A stretch of 64,000 bases of DNA from Nereocystis luetkeana (Eukaryota; Sar; Phaeophyceae; Laminariales; Laminariaceae). Below are positions 22,159 to 33,900 of this stretch, one piece after another (positions within the stretch are counted from its first letter, which is position 1; each line of letters starts with the position of its first letter). A program made the translations under genes and the position numbers. Under the pieces are notes generated by a model. It did no database searches. It saw only the letters and a list, made by a program, of their open reading frames with translations, and had not been told where the DNA came from. The stretch spans positions 12,426,961 to 12,490,960 of the forward strand of contig JARUPZ010000009.1 of NCBI GenBank assembly GCA_031213475.1, read 5' to 3'.

Positions 22159-25100
22159 CACTACATGCCGTAGTAGCAGTAGTCCGTGACGTGCATCAGC
22201 AGCTGCAGCAACACCTATCTGCTGCAGCAGCAGGCAGCAGAGTAGGCATGCAGCAGCAGCGGCAGCAAATCTCGCAAAACCCCGCCGGTATCAAACATGG
22301 TCCCAGGTCACTCTCGGGGCTTGGCCAATCCGAAGCGTCCGGAGAGTTTTCGGTCAACAGAATGCAGCGGTCGAATCTCATATCTTACAAATATGGCTCT
22401 AGTATATTATACCAGGTACTATCCAAAAATGCGTAACTTCGTCGTTTTTATGCAAATTTGATTGCGAAATTTGATTAGTGCGGGGGACCATAGTTATAGG
22501 ACCAAATATTGTTAGTAAAAAACGGTTAAATATATAAGCTTTTATGTATACCATAGGTCCTATTAACTATGGTCCCCCGTAATAGTAGTCGGTAACGGGG
22601 GAATAGATAGGCAAAATTCCTATTAAATAATACTTTTTGTTTTGCGCAGACACCTTAATAACGCGCGAGAGGCGAATAAAGTTGCCAAGTATTAGGACGG
22701 AACTCGAAGCTTTTTTTTTTTTTTTTTGGTACTGTTATTATCTCGCAATTACGTCAGCTTTGAGGTTTGTTGTATATCAGGTACCTAGTGCCCCTGCTGT
22801 GTTGGTGTTCATGTTAGTATGTTAATACGATATATGATGACTCTTGCAAGCTGACAGTTCTGATGAAGCGTACCAAACGAGCGGGAACACAAATGACAGT
22901 TACAAACGAACGTTACGCTTGCGGATCTGAACAGGAACAATTCCGACGTCGCTGCAGGGTCTGACGAATCTGACGCTTTTAGACCTGGGAGAGAACGACT
23001 TGGAAGGTACAGTTCGCTACAGTGGGAAGTATTGTTCGTTACAATAGTATGTTCCCATAGTTATGATGTGATGCTCCTCTGTCATCGTGGTAGGTTGTTG
23101 CTCCAGTACACAATAGCGTTGTGCTCCTAGAGAATCTGCTCCAATCACTCGATCGTGTAACAAGGCGCCTCCCGATCGACAAGCCTAATGGCATCGACAG
23201 ACGCAGCGAAGTTTTAACATATTATTTTATGCATCGGATGCAGGTGCTATTCCTGCGGAGATTGCCAACATTCCCAGGCTCGCGACCCTGAAGCTGGACA
23301 ACAACCATCTGTCAGGTAAACGCCACCACAAGATTTCGATGCAGTTTTTATGTTATTCGGTACAGAGTCTCTGTACTCTGTGCGCATGCCCGTACGTGCC
23401 AGGTATACACAGTAGTTTTTTTAAAATGCGTGCGTTGTCTCCGAGTTGAGCATTACAGTATACCGTTCTTTTTTCGTACCCCCAGTAGCGGCGGTCGTAC
23501 ATGCATACGTGCGAAGGATAACTATCTACACGTTGGACAGATAGATCATCTAAATATCAGATAGATCATCGGCAGATGTGTCATTTACTACGTGCGAAGA
23601 ATAGCTATCTACACGTTGGACAGATAGATCATCTAAATATCAGATAGATCATCGGCAGATATGTCATTTACTACGTGCGAAGAATAACTATCTACACGTT
23701 GGACAGATAGATCATCTAAATATCAGATAGATCATCGGCAGATATATCATCTACCTCGTGCGAAGAACCACCATCCGCACGTTGGACAGAAAGATCATCT
23801 AAATATCAGATATATCATCTACAGATATATCATCTACTACGTGCGAAGAACAACTACCCACACCTTGGACAGATATCCACATGTTGGAAGATAATCTACA
23901 GATAGATCATCTACATATCAGATAGATCGTCTACAGGTCAGATATATCATTTACGGATCAAATATTTACAGATATATCGTCTAGCCCCTAACCTGCAGCT
24001 ATGACACGTTGTGCCGGATCTATATAAGACACAGTGCGGCAAAGTGTGCTCGATCATGCAGATTATGCGGCTTCCACCCGGCAAGGTGAGGTAGCTCATA
24101 CATATCATACAGATCATGCAGATCAGAAATATCTCCGCCCTGAAAAATCAAGATCATCAAGTGATATCTGTCTTGCGTGCGGAACTATTAAGACGCACTC
24201 TCCACACCATGTACTGCAGATCTGCAGATTGTGATTGGGCTACTAAGACCTATGCCAATGGTACAGCGAAGTTGCAATAAAAAGTTTGAATTTCAAAGAT
24301 ACCCGCCAAAAAAAATCAGAACATGCTTCCTATGGGCCACGTCAAAAAAAAAAAAAGTTCCCAACTTTTGGAAAAGCCCAAAAAAAGCAAATCTGGGGCC
24401 GATGTTGGGCCAACATCGGCTTGAGAAAAACTCAGGCCGATCTTTGGTTCGAAGCGGCGAGATTCCGAGTCCTCGACAGACATCGATCAACAAAACCAAC
24501 GATTGCGTCATGAATTCTGAACGGAGTGCGCTCGTTAGGGGCTCCGACCCACCCTAGGGTCACCGTCTTCACACCATGACCGGTGTCATGTGGCGGGAGC
24601 TGACCAGGCGTGTGATAAAAAAACATTTGGCCGCTGGTTTGCACAAAACAGAAGACAAAACTTCTCCATCCGTCTCGAATGGCAAAAAATAGACTTTTTT
24701 CCAGGTTTGGGAGGGTACCGTAGGACGCCGCCGGCAAGCTCTCGCCCCCCTAGACCATGGATCCACCTGATAGCTTCGAGGCCGTCATCTATACTCGTTG
24801 GGCTTGCCAGATACCGAGTGGGTTGGCCGTGGGCTGAGTCTATGTCGAGATCGAGCGTCGATCGTCGCACGAGCTGGTTTCGATCACCGTGTTGACAATT
24901 TGCAACCAGAAAAACACAAATTGCGCCGCCTGCAGCCGTTGGGGGAAAAAAAAAAAAAATCAAACATTTTTCTCTTTCTTCCCCACAGCGGCGGTACGAG
25001 CAAATTTTCGGCTGTTTTCTGAAAGCGACATTTTTGAAAAAAAACTTTTGAACTTCGCGTTTCCATTGGCATAGGTCTAACGGTCCAATTTTTAATCTCT

Positions 25101-27855
25101 AAACACACCGCATGTGGCATGCCGGTTGCCGCTGAAAGCGCTCTCGAGGTTGCGCCGCAACCAATTACGTTTCGGAGGTTTTATATCACTTGTCGGTAGT
25201 CGTATATTCCCCTCTCGAGGTTGCGCCGCATTATAAAGCGTTTTTTTTTGTGAGTTTGCGCCGCTCTCGCTGACGTTTCATTACCACCTGGCGCTTGCAG
25301 ATTGTGGTGTGTTTCTCCTCACGATGTTTCGCCGCACACCGATGGCGTTTCGGTTCCACAAGATTCGGTTCCACAAGATTGCGCCGTATTGGGTGACGTT
25401 TCATGTACCGTGTCGATTGTTCGCGTTTTCCCTCCTCCCGAGGTTGCGCCACACCTCGATGGCGTTTCGGTTCCGCAGGAGTGCGCCGCAGTTGGTGACG
25501 CTTCGTTGTTTTTTTTGTTCCGGTTGGCAGTGTTGAAACGGTTTAATGTTTCGTGCTAGTCTCCCGGGCGTAGTGATGCCAGTCAACCAAACGATGACAT
25601 AGTCGCCATTTGAGCTTTGTGATGTCACTGACCAGTAACTAGTCACCAAGGGCGTGCTTATTTTATTATTTCAGCTGTATGGCTTTTGTTATGAAATATA
25701 AAGCGCGTTATGTAAAAATAGCGTACCAGGTACGGCTCCCAGAATACCCACAACAAACGCTATTAAAACCCTACGGAACTGTGTTTTGCAGGAGTGCACG
25801 ATTGTACCAGGTATGGGTTTTCGTTGCTGACCTTACTACAGCAGAATGCCCTAAAACACGATGTGGCTTGAAGTATAGCGTACATCACGCCGTACATACC
25901 AAAATGTATACTGCTCATGAATATGTAGTCACGGAAACGTGACCGAAAACATGACGAAAAGTATCTACCAGGTATTCAAATAGAAAATCACCCCTTTTTT
26001 GTTTGTTTATTGGCAACACTATTATACTAAGGCGACGTCCCGCGGGAGCTGGGAAAAGCGAAGATTCTGACGCACCTGAGTCTGAACGACAACAGCTTGG
26101 AAGGTAAGGACTACGGTAGCAGTGGGCATTATCGTGTCATCAGTTTCCTATGTGTAGGGCTATGCGTCGGCTCGGATTAAAATCACCAACTATATATTAG
26201 TCACACTTCTAGTTGATCGTTTCCCGGAGGTGCCGGCTATCCGACTTGTTTAGTAAGCAATGAACACCTCGGATAGTTCGTCGATTCCTATCAAGGCTTG
26301 ATTGATCATGGACATATTGCAGGGGAGATGTATTCCTCATCTTGTATGATCTGTATGATCTGTATGACTAGTATGGTCTATATGGTGTGTATGATTTGTA
26401 TGATCTGTATGATTCTGCTCATGTTGCCGGGTAGGAGCCGAACAACCTGTGCAGTCTACGAGCACACACTTCCTGTCTTGGATCTGTACTACACAGATCC
26501 TGCACAACGTCTCATGTTGGCAGACTTATAATCTAGATGATCTATCTGTAGACAGATAGGTTGATAGATGGAGGTGTGAAAGGGTTGTTGTATGCGCGAT
26601 AAAGTGGGTGCAGTTTGGATTGTTGAAGGCGCAATACATTTGGTCATCAAAGTTGCTTGGACGCGGTACCCTTACCCGGTGCGGGGGAGGAACCTGATTT
26701 GTCTCGCTTCGCTCGCCTGGCTCAAGTCGGCTACTCGGCTGGCCATCAATCGCTTTATTTTTACCAGACGACTTGCCGACTAAAGTCAGTTAGTTGGCTA
26801 ACGGCACCTCCGAATAGTTAGTAGTCGTGATATCCTGCTGACTCACAGCTGAGCGGATTTATGTGTGGTTCGCTTGCAGGGTTCCTTCCTCCGGAGCTAG
26901 GGGCACTCTCCAGTCTAAGGACGTTGAATCTGGGGGGCAACGGAAATCTGGAAGGTGCCGTATGTGTCAGGGAGGGAGGGAAGGAAGGAGGGACAGGGGA
27001 AGGGGAGGAGGGTGAGGGAATGGAGGGAGTGGAGGGAAGGGGGGTACGAGGCAGGAAAGGAAGGAGGGAAGGAGAGAGGGAAGGAGGATGGGAGGGAGGG
27101 AGAGAGGGAGGGGGAGAGAGAGGGAGAGAGGGAGGGGGGGGAGGGAGGGAGGGGGGCAGGGGGGAAGGGACGGGAGTGTACTCATGTTATGCATGGCCTC
27201 AGGTCCGTATAAGAGCGGGGACATGGGGGGGAATGGAGGGAGGGGCACAGGCATGTTGCTTTGTTCTTGCACGGTTTGTTCTCAAGTTTACTGTCGTCGC
27301 TGCTCGGTCGGTTGGTTTTGTGATTGTAAAAGAATGTTTGGGTTGCGAAAGTTGACTGATTGTGTTATCGATTCGTTGATAAGTTTACTGATTGAATAGT
27401 TTAGTTGCATGACTGATCGATTGGAATGCTCGCTTGCTTGCTCCTTGGTTTCTGGGTTGGCACAGGTCCGATCCCGGCGGGGATCGGAAACTTGACTCGG
27501 CTCCGGACCCTAAACCTCAGTGCCAACGGCCTTAGCGGTGAGAGGTTATGGAGAGATGAAGATGAAATAGACCAATCAGATAGATCAATGCCCTCCGGGG
27601 GCATAATTGTTCCTGATTCGTAATATCTGTTATTAATAGCACACGCTAACTCCGATGGATTTTGTTTTCTCCAGGGGAAATCGAGACGGAATTTGGAAGC
27701 CTTGCTCTGAGCCAGGGGGGCCATCTATCCCTGGATTTCAGCAACAACTTCTTGTCAGGTGGGTGGACAATATGCAGATCGCACGACTATCAATGCTGCT
27801 GCTACTGCTGCTGCTACTTACTTTTGTAGCCTCTGCTACTGCTATTGTACTATTG

Positions 27856-27907
<52 letters not shown>

Positions 27908-30900
27908 CCCCCCACCACCAGTATCACTACAAGCAGTTCCACTGTGGGCGATTGTCTTTCCTTGACCCCCCGTCTCCCCTGATCGAGTGCATCTGCTTTG
28001 CCCGCTGGAAAAACAATGCTGTTTCAAAAATGCACAGGAGGTGTTCCTGCTGGGCTTGTCGAAGATAACCTTGCCTTTCTAGACCTCAGCGGGAACTACT
28101 TGGACGGTCAGGAACAGCGTATAGGCGAGTGTTACCATCTTAGATAGAGGATAGAAACAGGAGAGGATGGCCTGTAAGTGCTATGGGCGATCACGTTAGC
28201 ATACGAAGCATGTTGGGGCAACGTATCGAGAATGGAGAATACGGCTTGTGTTTAACATGGCCGATGATATCAACATGCTGTTTTTGATGTCTTGTGTGTC
28301 TCGTTGTGAGTCTTGTTGTTTTTGTCTTGCGTGTGTATGCTACCGCCGGTACCCTGTGTTTATTGGCTGTCTCGCTGTGCTTGCTGTTGTTTTTGTGTTT
28401 GATGTGCGTGTAACCGTGCCCTGATGGCGTTATCGTTGGCCGATCCCTTGCGTAAATACAGCTTCGTCCGTCTCGCTATGTAAGCGTCTTGTCTATGTGC
28501 ATGCGTGGGCTACGCATGCAACCACCCCCGCCTTACCCCCGCCCGACCCCAACTGCCCGTAAATCAGACGACAAGACGGCAGCTCCCTACATGGCTCCAA
28601 CGGTAGCCCCTACCCCCCACCCAACGGTCATGCCTACCCCCAGTCCAACGCTCAAGCCTACCCCTGGCCCAACACTCAAGCCTACCGTATCTCCAACGGC
28701 TATATCGCCTTCCCCCGTCACAAAAACCGGTGGGACTCTGCCTTCTTCCGGTGATGGCGGCGAACTTGGTGATGGCGGCGAACTTGGTGATGGCGGCGAA
28801 AACGGCGACCAGGGTGCTGGCAGGGGGTCGGCTGGTGTTACCATCGGTTTGTCCACAGCAGTGGCCGCTTTGTTCGCGTGCGTTGCCGGCGGGCTCACCT
28901 GGCGCAAAAAGTTCGGCAAGGATGCAGACACCAACGATAGGGACGAAAGGGAGGGGGGCGGTGGCGATAGGCGGTGGAGGGTAGATGTTGACAAAGAGTC
29001 GAAGGTGGCACTTGCTTGGCGGGCCACCGTCGACGAGCATCATCTGAAACAGGAGGAGAAGCGAGGGGAGGGGGAGGAGGGTGATGGCGAGCGCGGGGTG
29101 CGGGGGTTGGTCGCCAACGGTGGCCTGCCCGGCGATGCTAACGGAATCAGCGATAGTGGTGGTGATGGTGGTGGTGGTGGTGGTGGTGGTGGTGCACAGG
29201 ACTCCTCAGGTAACTGGACGTGGCGGCTCTGGCGTTTCGTTACGCGCAGAGGTGGTGGCGATGGTGGTGGGGGAGGCGGTGGGGGCGGAGTGGGGGGGGG
29301 GGGTCACGGCGGGGTCGGGCCATCGGTGGCGCCCTCTGTGTTGGCGACATACGCTACCGAGAGATGCTCGAGGGAGGTCGTCGCGCATAGAGGCAGCCCT
29401 GACCACGTTTCGGCGACGGCGGTGGCGCAGGAGGAGGGGGGAGCGGCGCCTTATCATGGAGGCAGTGGGGCCAACTTTGGCGGTTGTAATGGTGTTGGTG
29501 TCGGTGGCGATGGTCCTGATGGTGATGCTGGTGATGGCCTTGGTGATGATGACAGTTGTTGTGATGTCATCGGCGTTTCTCTCCCGAGGACCTCTTCGGT
29601 CGGTACTGCTACGACCCTTGCCGCCTGGGAAGGTATCGATGAGGGAAGAGCGAGCGAGGGCGGCATCTCCGTCCGCACGAGTATCGGCGGCGGCGGCGGC
29701 GGCAGCAGTACCGGTGGTAATAGTAGCAGCCGCAGGGGGAGCGCGGAACGGAATGGATCGTCCGGAACCAACAAGAATGGGGGAAGGAAGAGTGGCATTC
29801 GCAATGGCAGTGCCAGTGACACCAGTGGCACTGGCACTGGCGAGAGGAATACTGACGCCTCCGTCGTAGAATATTTCGCGCCCTATGCTACAGCAGAGAC
29901 CAACGCTCTCGATCTTCTGACTACCGCCAACACCGCCAACACCGCCAATGAGGGGGTGTTTGACGACGATCCCCAAGCTTCGCCCGGGGTTCTTCTCGGC
30001 GCTCTCAGCGGGTTTGTTGCTGTTAACGGTGAGGGCAGGGAAGGTGGTGGTGGTGATAGTAGTGGGGGTACGGTTAGTGGCGATTTTTTCAAGATATATC
30101 CCTTTTCCGGTCAGGTGGCAGAACATGGTGGTCTTGGGGGAAACGGCGAAAGGGATGGGAGTGATGACGACGCTGGCTTGAGCGCGGAGCGGGAGCGGAC
30201 GTCTCTCGGCCCCTATGGCGGTAGCGGTGATGGCGCCGGGGGTTGGGGTGGTGGCGGTGTCTGGGGCGGTCGCTATGGTGGTGGGAGTGAGGTCACGCCA
30301 CCGGGGGGCAAGCGGCCGTCGTTGCCAGCGGTAGAGCGTTCCAGGCCGTTGCCGCCGCCGGCTCTTACGGGGATTTCGTCGCCGTCTCAGTCATCGCCGG
30401 GAATGATATCAACATCATCGTCAGCGGCGTCGCCGGCCCGACCGTTGCCGTTGGCGCAGTCGATAGCCCGATCGCGATCGGAGGCAAAAAACGAGGTGGA
30501 CGGGAACCTGGACAAGATTCTGCACGCGGTTAGGGTCGCGGCGAAGGTCGCTCAGAGCTCGTCCATTTTGGGGGTTGCCGAGGTAAGTTGGCTTTGGCGG
30601 GGGGGGTAGGGTGGGGGAGGGGGGGAGGGTAGCACACCAAGGACAGTTCATGTACAGTTCATGTTGTATGATCTAGCTCATGTTGCCGGGTGGGACCCGT
30701 ACCATCTGCGGGATCTAGCGGGTTAGACCTGTACTGTACAGATGGATAGATCCTGCACAGCCACTAACGGCAGGTGACGAACTGCTAGATGATCTGCTCA
30801 TATTCTGCCCAAGGTGTGGAGAGTTTGAAAAACTGCAAATGGGGGACAGGGTTCGGGTGGGGCTGGCGACGGGGGACGGGGGTAGCTCCTCTATTACCGT

Positions 30901-33900
30901 TGCTGTTACCGATATCGGTGCTGATACCGTGACCGTTACCGTGGATGTTGCCGTTCATCTTACCCTCACCGTTGCTGTTACCGCCACTGTTACCGGTAAT
31001 TCTGGTACCGTTACCCTTTCCCTGACTGTTTTCCTCGCCGTTACCTTCGCCGTTACTGCTACCGCTACCGTTACGGTTATAATTACCGTCGCAGTTCCCG
31101 TTACCAGTAGTTATCGCTGCCAATACTGTTCCTCCTATCCTCGCCGTCACCCTTGGCGTTGCTGCTACCGCTCCCCTCATGCTCACCACTGCCCTGACCG
31201 TTGCAGCTACCGTTACCGTTGTAAGTACCGTTGTAGTTCCGTTTGCTGATGGCTACCACTACCACTACCGTTGTCACTATCCTCTTCGTTACCCTCATTT
31301 GTGCGGTTTGCGTTATAATTACCGTTGTAGTTACCGTTACCACTACCACTACCGTTGTCACTATCCTTACCGTTACCCTCTCATATTTACTGTTACCGTT
31401 GTAAGTACCGTTGTAGTTCCGTTTGCTGATGGTTACCACTACCACTACCGTTGTCACTATCCTCTCCGTTACCCTCATTTTTGCGTTATAATTACCGTTG
31501 CAGTTACCGTTACCACTACCATTACCGTTGTCACTGTCCTCACCGTTACCCTAGTTACCGTTGTAAGTACCGTTGTAGCTACCGTTACCAATTCCGTTAC
31601 GGTTACCTCTACCCGGACACCCGAGCCAGGTGGGAGCTCTGGTGGAAGCTCTTGTTGGGGTCGCAGAAGACCACCGGGGGAACAGCGGGGTGTTCGACAA
31701 GAGCCGGCGCCTGTGCTCTTCGCTGGTGGTTGTGCTCCAGAAGGGGGAGAGACTCCTGGCAGTTGTGAGGATAACCAACCTCAGCGTTCACTCTTGCTAT
31801 TACGGGGGGACCAAAGTAAATAGGACCGAATATTGTTAGTAAAAATAGGAAAATGTATAGGTTTTTATGTGTACCATAGGTCCTATTAACTATGGCCCCC
31901 CGTAATATTGAGTATTACAAACGTGAGGTAACGGTTGACATGATCAAATACTACTGGAGCGCCCCCCCCCCCCGCCCCCACCGCACCCGCAATCGACCCC
32001 CCCTCTCGCCCGCCCCGGCCGGACGTGTGGCGGACAAAAGTCGAACGACGGCGCTCGGTCGATGTTGTTCAAATGTTCAGGATTAGGTTAAAGCAACGGT
32101 CGACATGAGCAACTACTATCGCACTCCCCTCCCTCCACATCCACCCCCATCTCCATCCCTACCCCACCCGTCCGCCCCGCCGTCACCTCCCCCCCCCCCC
32201 CCCCCGGACATGGTTGTGGGCAGGAGTCGAGGGATGGCGCTGGGGCGATTTTGCTGCGATGTGTCCAAGATGACCTCAGGGCCATCGTCGATATGATCAA
32301 CTACTATCAGAGCCAGCGTTATCTACCACGAGTATGGAAGGCTACCATGTACAAAAGAAGGCACCAGGAGGCTGAGGCTTCGGTGGTGAAGATGCTTTCT
32401 TACCTCAACGTGAGTGGCTGCTTCGGCATGATATCCCTCTTGTAATTTATTTTTTATTTTGTTTCGAGTGCTATAGTAGTGGTTCTTTTGGTTCTCGATG
32501 TTTTCAGTGCTGTGCTGTATGCGATGTATGCACTGTATGCGTTGTGTGCGCTTCATTGAGTGCGTTGTGTGCGCCCTGTCCAATTTTTGGGTTTCATGCG
32601 CTGTATGTGCTGTAGGCGCTGTATGCGTTGAATGTATGTGCTGTATGTGTTGTGTGTGTGCTGTATGTGCGGTATGTGCGGTATGTGCTTCAAGCGTTCT
32701 ATGTTTTGTATGCGCTGTATACGCGGTACGAGCTGCATGTGTTGTATGCACTATATGTGAAGCATGTGCTGCATGCGCTGTGTGTTACATGCGCTGTATA
32801 CGTTGCACGCGTTGTATGTGCTGTATGTGCTGTATGTGCTGTATACGCTGTATGCGTGGCATGCGCTGTTCTTGATGTATGTGATGTATGGATTGTATGT
32901 GTTGCATACGCTTTGTGTGCTGTATGTGCTGTATGCGCTGTCTGGATACTGTGCTCTATTATGTGTTTCACTTTGTTCATCCTATCTCCGTGTTGTATTA
33001 TATGTCCTGAATATGCCTTCATTGCGCTCTGTCCTTGTGTGTTTGATGCCTCGTTTACAAGTAGCCTGTGAGCCTCATTTTTCCGCACTGTGCTGCGTAT
33101 GCTCTATATGCTCAACATTTGCTCAACATTTGCTCAACATTTGCTCAACATTTGTTCTGTTTGCTCTGTTTGCTCTGTTGCCTTGTGCTGATCTCGCACC
33201 CCCAGACTCAACTCAATGTGGACGTATTGGAGCAAGTGGCAAGCCTGCATAGCGAAGTCAAGGCCATTACGGGCAGTGCCATATCTGAGGTGCGTGTGAT
33301 ATGCGACGTGTGTCGTCGTTTCTTCTCACGCGGCGTATGGTCGACAGGCTCACTTAAAGGAGCAGTCCCGACAACACCATGTTTCATTTTTTTTAAGTTA
33401 TGGTCGTAGATTGGCCGTCTTGAAGGAGCAGAAGGAGCAGCCCGGACAATCGAACATTTTGAAGTAAAAATGGCCTGACGTGCGACTTGAGACACCTTCA
33501 CACCTCGCACAGACGATCTACAGATCATTCCTATCCTTACAGGCCATCTATTACTGCTATAAGTAGCAGACCATTTAGGGCAGATATGCCATTGATGTGG
33601 GTGGCCTGGCTCACGCTGCTGGGCGGCTTGAAGCCGTGTGTTCTGCACGACCTGGCGCATGTTTCCCGCCGGGTAGGATGCGCACCTCTTGGCAGATCCC
33701 GCGCAACACCCCACTGCGGCAGGTCAGGGACTAGATGATCTATCTATCTCTCTGCAGATGATCTATCTGTAGATGATCTGTAGATCATATACTTCATATA
33801 TATGTTGATGGTCTATCTGTAGGTGATCTGTAGATGATCTATATGTAGATGATCTATATGTAGATGATCTATCTGTAGATGATCTGTCTGTAGATTGTAT

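Noticed and set aside
21683-22173. Long open frames of Ser, Ala, Gln or Leu runs
   Set aside because: They arise from CAG repeats read in six frames inside intron 2.
23507-23925. CRISPR-like regular repeat
   Set aside because: Units are 83 bp with no repeat/spacer alternation, in a eukaryotic intron; a minisatellite.
26861-27355. 164-codon frame beginning in LRR exon 6
   Set aside because: The exon ends at 26954 at a donor that keeps the LRR phase; the rest is GGGA purine tract.
29206-30126. Long minus-strand open frame (306 codons) opposite exon 11
   Set aside because: It is the mirror of the GGN-rich coding exon; composition is Pro/Thr/Ile/Ala low complexity with no domain.
32323-33252. 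Open frames rich in Cys/Val/Met and His/Thr
   Set aside because: Artefacts of the GTATGYGCT nonamer array; one of them overlaps true exons 13 and 14 only by chance.
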